Assembly: GCA_007026445.1 (NCBI GenBank)
Contig: VDMD01000018.1
Span: 186,001 to 250,000 of the forward strand
Direction of reading: 5' to 3'
Source: Schizophyllum amplum
Taxonomy: Eukaryota; Basidiomycota; Agaricomycetes; Agaricales; Schizophyllaceae
DNA: 64,000 bases
In this document: positions 1 to 9,662 of the stretch, in pieces
How the letters are laid out: each line of letters begins with the position of its first letter
How positions within the stretch are numbered: position 1 is the first letter of the stretch
Position numbers and translations under genes: made by a program
The notes under the pieces: generated by a model
Database searches by the model: none
Seen by the model: only the letters and a program-made list of their open reading frames with translations
Told to the model about the DNA's origin: nothing

Positions 1-3000
1 GAACCTGCGCGACTCGAGCCAGCGTCCTTCCGCCGGAAGTGAAGATTCTTCAGAGATGGCTTGGGCGGCTCTATAGTGGCGCGCCGCGCCTTGGGCATGG
101 GTACATCTTCGTCGATCTTCTTCTGCTCCTCCTCGCTGAAGCGATGCGAGACCTTCGCTTTCTTCGCGGGCGGTGCAGATACAGGGATTGGCGAAGGACG
201 AGCGAGCGGTTTTGAGAGCTTGGGTGCGGCTGTCGTGGAAGTCTTCGGTGCACGCGTAACAAAGCCAGAGAGGCGCGATTGCTTTTCTTGCTTGACCTCC
301 TGCTTGACGGGAAGTGGCTTGGGCGAGGGTGGCTTCGGGGGCTCGACAATCTCCACCTCCTCTTCGTCGAAGGCAGACAAGCTGTCCTGGAGCTGTTGCA
401 GGCGGACTGTGTTCAACCTTGTCTCCGCGTTGCGCAACTCCTTCTCCGACATTTTTGCCCGCTTGATGGGGTCGCGAGCATTCAGCGCATCTAGCACAAA
501 ACTATCCAGCTTCTTCCGCGTCTCCTCCTCCGGCTGCACGTCCGCGCCGTCAAACATAGACAGCAGCGATTGCAGGAACGAGAACGTCTGGTGAAGCAGC
601 TCCTCGTCCGTGAGCCGCAGCCACTTGGTGAGGTCGTGCAGCACGGGCTGCATGTCCTGCATCATCTTCTGCCCGATCTTCGTCTTCTTGTCGCCGTGCA
701 CCGCCGCGGCGCTTTGGAGGGTCTCGCGCTGCGCGATCATGTCCCGACCAAAGATGAGCACGTCCCGCATCCACTCCGTCATCGACTCGTTCTCGAACCA
801 GCGCGCCCACGTCGGCGTCCGCCGAAAGATGTACTTGAGCGCGCCCGCCATGCCCTCCCACATCTTCGGTATATCCTTCCGCAAAGTGTAGTCCGATGGC
901 GGCGCGTACGTGGTAGAGCGCAACAGCCCGCCGGGCGACTCGCAGAGAACCTCGATGATGTCGGTGAAGCAGCGGACGAGCATCTTCGCCAGGCTGCAGG
1001 CCTCGGGCGGCTTGTTGACGAACGCCATGAACATCTCCAGGTGTTGCAGCGCGCCGGTAAAAGCCGCATCCGGATCTCCTTGAAGAGCGCGCGGAAGCAT
1101 TCCGACCGCACATCGACATCGAACGCGACACCGACGAGGTCCTTCACGCCGGTATGCAGCTGCTCCACGGGAGACATCATGAGCGCGACAACGCGCTGCG
1201 TCATACACTCACGACGTAGCAGGGCAAGCGCCGCTGGAGCCCCGTTGTCCTCGACATAGCGAGCCAGCGCGCCCGAAAGACAGTCGTGCATAACGCGCAA
1301 CGAAGCGGTCACATCGTCGAGAGCTGCTTTCGGCGACGCGGAGTTGGCGGAGGGCTGGCGGAGAAAGCTTCCTGATACGCCTTCTTCGTCGGGATATCGA
1401 CATGGGCTATGTCGTACGCGATGGAGAGCAGCTCCGCAAACCCATCCTGATCTCGACTGTCGAGAGTCTGGCATACTGTCTTCCATAGTACCTCGCGGGC
1501 CGAGTGCTTGGGGATGACCGTCTTCATGGGCGTCTTCCTGCTGACCTCGGACAGGGCGCCATAGACGCCGTCGAACGCCGCCATGACGACCTTTGCGTCC
1601 GCCCGGATCGCGTTGAACAGAAGCGACCGCGCTGTCTTGCGCGCCAGAGCCCATTTAGGGTTGTCAAAACTAGACGCAAACGCCACGGTGGAGATCTTAG
1701 TGACATGGATGTCGATCGTGGATGCTACAGTTGCTGAAGGATGCTTCCGTACTTGTCTTTCCAGTATCTGAAAATTCATCTTAATCACTGCAGCGCCTGA
1801 TATAACTTCGAGACTCACTTGGGCTGCCATGGCGATGGCCGCGGGAGCGGCGTCTTGAAATCTCGGATGCTGCAGCTCTTCGCAGAGCAAACCGGCCATC
1901 TTCGCAATGACCTCGCCGTAGACAGGGCTCGTCTCAACGTGACCAGAAACGGCTGATACCACTTATAAACGGACCAGCAGCCTCCCGCGAGGTTGCCAAC
2001 GCCTTAGACATTCCTCGACATAGGCAGGATTATCCTTGATCGAGTCGAAGATAACCTGCGGATACTCCGGGCCCTCGCCCTGCCATATCCGTTCCTTTAG
2101 TCGACTCAGGAGAAATATGAAGGTGTTCAGACGAGGGAAGATCTGGATAATGTGAGAAGCGGCGAAGGCAACGAGGGTAATGAATACCAACGTGGTCCAT
2201 TGTCCGGCAGGTGGGCGAGAACGGTGCGCCGGATGTCCACCCGGAGCCGTTGGTTGTGGAGGAGCAGATCTGCATCCATGAGAGCAACGATCTTGAGAAT
2301 GCCGCTCCAGTATGCTTCAATGTCCGACCGAACGGGAGAAGGCGCCGCGCTGCTGAGCCGGCGCTGTCATCTGCCAGCGCCTTGAATATGGTCTCGGCCG
2401 AAGCAGTATGAGAGAACGTGAGGTTATCCGCGAGGATGGGCTTCTGCTTCAGTGCCGAATACCGTTCCTCCGCCCACTCGCGCAGCGCGGGGTTCTCGTC
2501 GACAAGCAGCGCGAGCATGCCCGCTGGTAGTGGATCTGTCGGCCATTTGTCGAGATGCATGGACGTGTAGGATTTCTGGAGGACGGCGCGTATCCTGCGG
2601 TCGCGAAACACGCATATATTCGCGAGCATCCTGTACGTGAGGCCGACAGGGACGCCGAACAGGCTGGCTTTCGGCGCCACATCTTCACCGTCGATCACAC
2701 TGTGGCGAGAGAGTTCCGCGACGACGTCCGAGAGCTCCCATTGCTCGAGGAGGTTGAAGAAGCCTGTCAGCGTATCCGGGGGGAAGCTCGACATGTACCT
2801 GCAGCAGCTCAGTCAGATCCATGAACGTAACGATCGAGACATGGCACGCACGTTGAACGAGCCCGCGTCTTCGCCACTTCGACTCCTAGTGCACAGTGCA
2901 CGCATTTGTTGACGCAGGAGCTGTACTGCGACTTCCAAGTTTCGACCAGCGGGCTATTGTACGCGAACAGCCTGATCAGGAACGTCGCGGCCTCTCTCAG

Positions 3001-3168
3001 GGTCTCCGACGCGTTCGCGCAGAACCAGTGGACCTGGGAGAGCTCGGAGGGACCGGTCTTGACGACATAGCCGTATATTGTGCCCAGGATTGACTCGCTC
3101 GGTTTATTGTACTTCGCGGGGTCGCCTCGGATGTCTGCCAGAAGACCTGCTATCTCGCCATCGGCCAT
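1..3168 (-). CDS. SEN1: Sen1 helicase, N-terminal region (partial)
   Basis: The minus-strand exons translate to the long alpha-helical N-terminal region of Sen1, the superfamily 1 RNA/DNA helicase that ends transcription of non-coding RNAs and resolves R-loops in the nucleus. The start chosen is the ATG at 3168 (MADGEIAGLLADI), followed by a helical-repeat region with 'VHWFCANASETLREAATFL' and later 'GPEYPQVIFDSIKDNPAYV'. A clear intron at about 2796-2858 joins 'ARST' to 'YMSSFPPDTL', and another at about 2140-2190 precedes 'IFPRLNTFIF'. The last part before the left edge is a Lys/Pro-rich linker. The helicase core must lie beyond base 1. The frame jumps near 2360, 1350 and 1070, each consistent with one missing base. 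Identification is by remembered resemblance to basidiomycete Sen1 N-termini; another large armadillo-like protein is less likely. Confidence 0.72.
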
Positions 3169-3727
3169 GTAGCAGCGCAGAACAGTCTGGTGTTGCTTAT
3201 AACGAGTGACTTGTGGTCTGCTGGAGTGAAAGGAAGAGACGAACAGCGAGCGCCGGCCCAGGTCACCGTCTAATGTTGGTCTAATGACCGTCGCGGACGC
3301 GTCTGATGCGCGTTGAGTCCAAAAAGGAGTAAATTTCCCACGACGTCCTGAGAACAAAGGATCAGCCCAGGATTAGTCTTGTCCTCCTACTACATGCCTC
3401 ATCTTATGTTCTGGATTTCTTGTCCTGGTTCAGCCACGTACTTATGCTATATGCAGTGGTACTTGAGAAGGGACGGCCTTACAATGAGTCACAACGCTAG
3501 GGATGTCCAACTCTCCCACGGCCACGTGCATTTGAACCATCTATATTACTTCGAATTTTCGGTCACAAAATTCAGCACCAGACACAGGCCGCCTTGAAGC
3601 TCGATTTAGAGGATTGACGACAACCCGGCGCATGTATTCACATGTCACTTTACATCATATGAGCAAATACGTACTACTTGGATATACCACACCAAATCGC
3701 TACTTAAGTAGTAGACGGACCAGCCGT
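3169..3727. other. Intergenic, upstream of SEN1
   Basis: No supported gene. This stretch should hold the 5' UTR and promoter of the minus-strand SEN1 gene. The upstream open frame that continues past the SEN1 ATG shows no conserved sequence. Confidence 0.5.
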
Positions 3728-4360
3728 ACTATGCGTAAAGGTCAAAAAATTCGAGCTGATTCGGCAGCCCAGAACCGCGAATCAGGCATGATGTACAGCA
3801 TCGGGACGGCGGCTTATCCTTCGCATTCGACCACCTCAATTTGTGGAGAGATTGCGCTCCCAAGGGAGCGCAATCTCTCCACAGCGATTTCAGAATGACC
3901 ACAGCGCCGATGTTCTGCGTCGCGAGACGCAAGACAGCAGTGACAACCACCCGCCCTTGACCGCGCACGCTGCCTATCCGACGCCGAGCACAGAATGTGC
4001 CGACGGTATGCCCCTCGTGCGGACCCCGATGACGATGGAGAGCCAAACTGGCTCAATACACCGTTACCAGTGTAGACACCTCAGAGGTGTGCGAGTGCGC
4101 AACGCGCAATAGGACAAGGATACTTGTCCTGCGGCATCGGAGGGTCTGCAGTGCACCCGAAGGTGCCCGCAGTCCACGACGCGAGGACGTCGTGGTTAGG
4201 GAAGAAGAGCAAGTCCCGGCTGACCTGTGCTTTTATAGAGCGGCGGCCAGCGCCGGGCGGACTTCCAAAGCGACAGCGAGGCCGCCTAGCGGTGGACTTT
4301 GAGAGCTTGTTGAATGTATGCGAAGATCGCAAGAAGAATGCCCGGTGCGAATCGAAGTTA
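3728..4360 (+). repeat. Duplicated intergenic module, copy 1
   Basis: This segment is repeated, diverged, at about 5268-5950 in the same orientation. Shared blocks keep their order: 'ATTCGAGCTG', 'CGCGAATCAGGCATGAT', 'GACGTCGTGGTTAGGGAAG', 'GCTGACCTGTGCTTTTATAG', 'GGCGGACTTCCAAAG' and 'GGTGCGAATCGAAG'. The middle is more variable, and here it carries a perfect palindrome that copy 2 lacks. No long open frame is shared, so it is non-coding or a decayed mobile element. No terminal inverted repeats or target duplications were found by eye. Confidence 0.7.
3842..3883. repeat. Perfect 20-bp-arm palindrome with AA loop
   Basis: Bases 3842-3861 are exactly reverse-complemented at 3864-3883, separated only by AA. 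The arm is TGTGGAGAGATTGCGCTCCC. It could extrude a cruciform or fold into a strong RNA hairpin. It lies inside copy 1 of the duplicated module and is missing from copy 2. Confidence 0.9.
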
Positions 4361-5267
4361 AATCGAAGCCTCAAGGGAGGCTGAGCGGCAGAGGCCAGTT
4401 CGTCTTGTCGGCTGCAATGGTCAATGCAGGAGACGAGTCAGCGGATAACTGGGACATTGGAGAGCACAAGAGGTACTGAAGGAAAGGAGAGTCGACGACG
4501 GTGGGTGTCAACTTCTGACTTCAAGCCGAAAAAGAAATGCGAGTGTCATGTGACATGGACCCATCGGAAATCCGGGCCGGCACCGTACCACAACTTCACC
4601 ACCACCGCCACTTGCCACCCGTCACCACCCCACCACCAGAGCCGACTAGGCACAGCAACTGACGATGAAAGGACCAGCATATTTACAAACGTAGGGGACA
4701 TCTCCGAGGTCTATGGTCTCCTCGTCAAGCTATGCGACGAGGAAGTACTTCTAACATAGCGATTCGGAGTCGGACGCAGAGTCCAGCACACGTCCGATCC
4801 AGCGTCATCACTGCACGCATGGCGGCGTGGCGTTGTTGACCCGCCATCGCTTGCTTCGGTCTCATCCACCACTTCCGTGCGCGAAATCAATACGCCCCGC
4901 AATACCCAACCTTCTAGGCATGCACTACGAGTCTACGACGCGATCTCCCTGCTCATGTCTTTGTCGAAGCGTCTCGACTACGATATGCCGGAACGGCACG
5001 GGATCATTTGTGCTGCGAGGAACTTCGCATCTCTTCACGAGCTAGCTGCGCATCCTGGCTTTTTCGCCTCTGGAGTGGAAAGTGGCGACGTGCGCTCGCC
5101 TTTGGTCTCGTGAGCTGCGCACGACTTCGATGCCCTCGGCCTCGCCTGTGTCCTTGTCCCGCGAGCTGCCGGTGGCTCGCTCCGCCTGGATGAGCACGGC
5201 TGACCTCCCCTCCTCAAAGGATCAACAGACATTTCTTCATATACGACAATCTGCAGCGTACGTCTCA
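4361..5267. other. Gene-free spacer between the two module copies
   Basis: No open frame here shows recognisable protein features. It separates the two direct copies of the 0.65 kb module. Confidence 0.5.
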
Positions 5268-5950
5268 AGTATGTACGAAATGATGAAAAATTCGAGCTGT
5301 GTCGGAGCCCAGTACCGCGAATCAGGCATGATATACAGAGTCAGGTCAGCAACTTGTCTTTCGTATTCGACCTCTTCCACGCAGAACACCAGCCGGCGGC
5401 GGCACCCACCACCAGCTGGCTACCCGAGCGTAAGCGCGGGCAGCCGCGCGTCCAGAGAGGGGCGCCGCCGCCGGCTAGTCTGTGCTTCATGATGGCCACA
5501 ACACCGATGGCCTGCGTCGTAAGACGCGAGACACCAGCGACAATCGCCCGCCTATAACAATGCATGACGCCAATCCGACGCCGAGCGCACATAAAACATG
5601 CGCCGACGGTGTGCGCTTGGTGCAGATCCCGATTGAGGGCCCGTTCGCCCTCTCTACGCGGCAATCGGTGACGGTGCCACCAACGCCGCGTATGCCAATT
5701 GGCATTGCGCGATGCGCAGGGTGACGAGGATCTCGTCTATCGGAGGATCTGCCCTGCACCCCGAAGGTGCGCGCACTCCACGACGCGGGACGTCGTGGTT
5801 AGGGAAGAAGAGCAGTTCCAGCTGACCTGTGCTTTTATAGAGAGTCGGCCGTCGCCGGCGGACTTCCAAAGTAGCAGCGAGCCCGCTTATGGTGGACCTG
5901 GTGTGCATGAGGACCGCATGAGGAGTGGTGCGAATCGAAGGGAAGTTGAG
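5268..5950 (+). repeat. Duplicated intergenic module, copy 2
   Basis: Second, diverged direct copy of the module at 3728-4360. The same blocks appear in the same order, including 'GCTGACCTGTGCTTTTATAG' with its TATA-like core near 5829. The central part is replaced by a GC-rich insertion at about 5390-5480. No coding capacity is conserved between the copies. Confidence 0.7.
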
Positions 5951-6254
5951 GTTCGTCTCGTAATCGTATCGTCAACTGCACCTCTTTTGAGCGGCGTAGT
6001 GAGAAAAATTATGGGAAGCCACAAGGCAGACGGAGAAGAGCGAGGATGAACCCAGAGATCTCGAAGAAAGGCTGTTAGAAAGTCAGTCTGAGTTGGAAGC
6101 TGGTTGGAAGTCAGTGGAAAGTTGAACATGACGGATCAATCGGAGGACCGGGCCGACTGATGCAATGATTGACCACGTTAGCACACGTTCATCCTCATCC
6201 GTGCCGCCACCACAGTCGTCGCCGTCCTCGTCTAAAGTTCTCCTCAGCGTCGCC

Positions 6255-7166
6255 ATGCCCGTCGGCATCGAAGCATGGTTCTTGCAGATACCCCCCATCA
6301 CGCGATGCTGGGTCGCCTTGGCCGTGCTGACCAGTATAGCCGTGGTGCGTCCCCAGACGCCCCGTCCTTGCAATCCGCTAACATCTCACTTAGCAATCAC
6401 AAATGGTCACTCCTTTGTCGCTGTACTTCAGCCCCCGTAGCGCGTTTGTGAACGGACAGGTGCGGTTACCCAATCCCGCCACATGTTCTTGCGGCTGACC
6501 CGCGTCGCAGCCCTGGCGCGCCGTCACGAACTTCTTCTACTTCGGCTCGCTCTCTCTGGACTTTGTCTTCCACTTATTCTTCTTGTGCGCTTCACCGAAC
6601 TCTATGTCTTGCACGCCCATTGCTGACAACCCCTCGCAGCATGCGATACAGCCGTATGCTCGAAGAATCGTCCTTCGCGAACCGCAAGGCAGACTACTTT
6701 TGGCTCCTTCTCTGCTCCTCCGCAATGCTCCTCGTGCGCCTCTTCCTTTACTTTTACCCACTAATGCGCTGAACACCATCCAGGCCCTCTCCCCGCTCTT
6801 CAACCTCCCTTTCCTCTCCGCCTCCCTCGCTTTCGTGCCCATATACGTGTGGTCCCGCCGCCACCCGCTCCTCCCGATCTCGCTCTTCGGCCTGGTCACC
6901 ATAACCGCGCCGTACCTCCCCGTCGCCCTCGTCGCGATCTCCTGGATCCTCAACGGTTCCTTCAAGGCCGTCATCGGGGACTTTGTCGGCTGCGCCGTCG
7001 GCCATGTCGCGTGGTTCCTCAGGGATGTGTGGGCGAGGGAGATGATCGGCGGGACGACGTTCCTCACGGACGCACCAGCGCCTTTGTACGCTACTTCTCC
7101 CTTACTGTTTAGGCTGCGTTGGCTGACTGAAGCTATAGGAAACGTCTATTCGGCGATGCCTTCTAA
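6255..7166 (+). CDS. DER1: Derlin (Der1/Dfm1 family) ER protein
   Basis: Derlins are multi-pass ER membrane proteins that help move misfolded proteins to the cytosol in ER-associated degradation. They are inactive relatives of rhomboid proteases. Six exons starting at the ATG at 6255 give 'IEAWFLQIPPITRCW', the signature 'LYFSPRSAF', 'PWRAVTNFFYFG' and, after an intron, 'MRYSRMLEE'. Several hydrophobic segments follow, and the protein ends 'LKRLFGDAF'. The first exon is 6255-6344 and the second 6394-6459; introns of about 50 bp begin GTGCG and end AG. The final exon joins at 7139 and stops at 7164-7166. The length is typical of the family. Choosing between Der1 and Dfm1 needs a tree. It is convergent with TAM41 downstream. 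Confidence 0.88.
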
Positions 7167-7858
7167 ATTTTGGGTTTCCTGCGTGGGGCATGTACTAACA
7201 CTGTATCAATATAATGATAATGCTGTCTACCTTAACCTCTCGTCCTGTCGAATCCGGATGAGTAAGTGGAGGCCCAGATGTCGCCCTAACAAGGGGAAGG
7301 TATGATGGATGAACGTACTGCAGTGTATAAAGGCCACTAATGACGGAAGCGCACATTTACGTCCATTTCCTCCAACCTCTTTACTCGAGCACTGTAGAGG
7401 ACACGAGCGGCCTCCCTAGATCTCATCAACCGCTCGAGAAGTCGACGGGCAGACCTTCTACTGCAGCACCCAGGACTGCGATACTTTCACCCCACTGCAG
7501 GCCGCACGATCAAGCACAACTCAGGAGTCTCTTCAAGTAGGGCTCTCGCAAGCTTGCCATTAACTTTACCCATAAGCTACTATATTTTATGTACATGCCC
7601 AATAATTGCTACATTAGAACGTTGTGATGCGGGTTTCGTCCTTGATCTATGCTATGGTCGACGCGGGCATGTACATCCCGCTGCTGCTACAATTCATCTT
7701 CGCCTTCTACAGAAGGCCTCCTCGTCGATCGAAGGCAGACCCCTTGACGGTCTGCGCGAAGATACCCCACGACCGGCTGCGAATAGATCAACGTCAACAT
7801 CGTGGACAAAGGGCGACCTCGGTCAAAGTACGCACCTCTCTTCATATCGCCATTCTGT
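7167..7858. other. Intergenic between convergent Derlin and TAM41
   Basis: This region should contain the 3' UTRs of both flanking genes. Short open frames exist on the plus strand (7340-7540, 7624-7908), but none shows a recognisable domain or codon pattern. Confidence 0.5.
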
Positions 7859-9313
7859 TCATGATGACTTGCTGCCGCTCGTACCCTTCCAGTACTTGGA
7901 CACCTTAGCTGCGCCGTAACGGATGCTCTTGGCCAAGCCTGCGCTCAGAATACCTTTCATGCTCTGTATCGTGGCTGGGCCCTTGACAATCGAGACCGTT
8001 TCTGTTGTTTCGTCAGCACATAAAGCACACAGATGCAGAGATTAACCCCATAGTTCTGTCTCTGACGGGGGCCAAGGACTGCACAGGAAAGGAGAGAGGG
8101 ATAGAAGAGGGAGGTAAAGCCGCGGTCGAAAGAGATGAGACTTACGTTGACGGATGACCTCCGGCAGCCGCTCATCGCCAGCCATACGCACCCATGCAGC
8201 GCTGTCGTCGAACTCAGTGAGATCCAGTGCGCGTGTGTAGTGCCCCTTGACGCCCGTGAGCAGATGCGACGGCAGCTTGCGCAGATGCGCCGACCGCGCA
8301 TGCGGCGACACATCCTGCTGGATGTTGGAGGAGAACGACGGCCAGTGCACTCCGGGAAGCCCGACCACAAGCCGGTGGTAGAGCTCCTTGAACTGTGGCG
8401 CCTGCTTCGAGACAATGTTCTGCACCTTCGCGCGGTTTTCGGCGGGGAGGACCATACGCGGATCGCCTGTGTAGCTGATCGCAGCAATGCGCTCGAAGAG
8501 CTCCGCCTCCGTGAACGACTCTGGGAGCGTGAGCAGCGCGTGGCGCACGGCGGAGGTCAGGTTGACCTGCTGTGTCAGCCGCACGCGTGCGTCGTCCTTG
8601 ATGATGCGAAGCGGCTTGTGCATGCGTCCGGCGAGGTAGAGCGTCCGCCAGTTCAGCAGGTCGGAGCAGAGGTTGTCGACCGTGGTGACGCCGTACTTGA
8701 TGGTCTACATGTCGCGTGAGCGGGGAAGCAGTCATACAAGCCAACTACGCACCACTCCATTCATCTGCGCGTACGCGTTGAACCAGACGCCGGGGCCGAA
8801 GTTCTGCACGCGCTGAACGTAGTCCGAGCCCAGCACGCGCGCAGAGAGCGGATAGTGGCTGGGGTGCTGATTCATGTTGATCGAGTGGAAGTGATCCGCG
8901 TGCGTCACAGCGAAGAGGAAGTCCAGCATGGGCTTCTCGCCATCGGGCGCCTCCACAGTGCGGTATCCGTCCTGCTCAAAGACGCCAGAGCCGTACGCGA
9001 AGGCGTACCGGATGGGAGCATTGAACTGCGCAACGATGGACTCCAGCAGCTCGCGTGTGGTGTTTGACACGGGGAGAAGCTGGTTCCGCCCGAAGCCAGG
9101 CGGCAATCGCGGGTTCGCTGACCGGTACGAGGGCGCCTGGCGAGGCTGCGGGCCAAGTGACGCCCTTTGCTTTGGGGTGTTCGGGGGTTTGGGCGGAATG
9201 TAAGGCGGTAGGTCTGATCCGCCCGCCTGCGCAGTTTCCGTAGCCAATGTGCGAATTAAGAGTGCGGGTAAAGAGCGTGCGTGAGGCTTGGTAGCAGCAA
9301 GGATGAGACTCAT
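7859..9313 (-). CDS. TAM41: Mitochondrial phosphatidate cytidylyltransferase Tam41
   Basis: Tam41 makes CDP-diacylglycerol from phosphatidic acid and CTP at the matrix side of the inner mitochondrial membrane, the first step to cardiolipin. The protein starts at 9313 with a basic, Ser/Leu-rich presequence (MSLILAATKPHARSLPALL), then the nucleotidyltransferase motif 'FAYGSGVF' and 'MLDFLFAVTHADHFHSINM', the family's metal/nucleotide site. The later 'TIKYGVTTVDNLCSDLLNW' and 'GRMHKPLRII' are also family hallmarks. Two introns were placed: about 8706-8752 (joining 'MNGV' to 'TIKYG') and 8002-8145. The last exon ends 'RYGAAKVSKYWKG...' with the stop at 7859-7861. Length and order are normal. Confidence 0.93.
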
Positions 9314-9662
9314 GATGGGATAGTGTGTGGGTTCTTGAACGTTGAGATGGTGGTCGAGAGGATCGAGGAGGTGAAGTGTGACTGCATGTCACGTCAGAGA
9401 CGCGTGCGTGCCGGCGTGCCATTGACGCGCCACCTTCTTCCCACGGTTCCTTCTCTGAACACAGCGAAACGAGCGCTCAAAATCTCATATTCCTGAAGGG
9501 CACGTTGTACGTGGATGTAGACTTTCATAGGTGTAGCATGATAAACATTGCGTCTCTACGTTACAGAGAACACAAGTTCGCCATCTTCCCCTCAGTGGTT
9601 TCGGCCCGCGTCATCTTCCATAAACTGCCAAGTCTGCAAGAGCATCGGTGACGGCCGTAAGG
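9314..9662. other. TAM41 upstream region and 3' remnant of the DEAH gene
   Basis: Bases nearest 9314 are the TAM41 promoter side. Bases of about 9590-9655 are the severed 3' flank of the helicase gene that lies on the other side of the transposon. When flanks are joined across the duplicated CGTAAGG, the minus strand stays open in more than one frame and meets a stop within 90 bases. Confidence 0.5.

Noticed and set aside
550..1259. Long open frames antisense to SEN1
   Set aside because: They mirror a real coding region on the other strand; composition (Arg/His/Leu-rich) is typical of reverse-frame artefacts.
7340..7908. Small plus-strand open frames between Derlin and TAM41
   Set aside because: One overlaps the last exon of TAM41, and neither shows a recognisable domain or a plausible exon structure.
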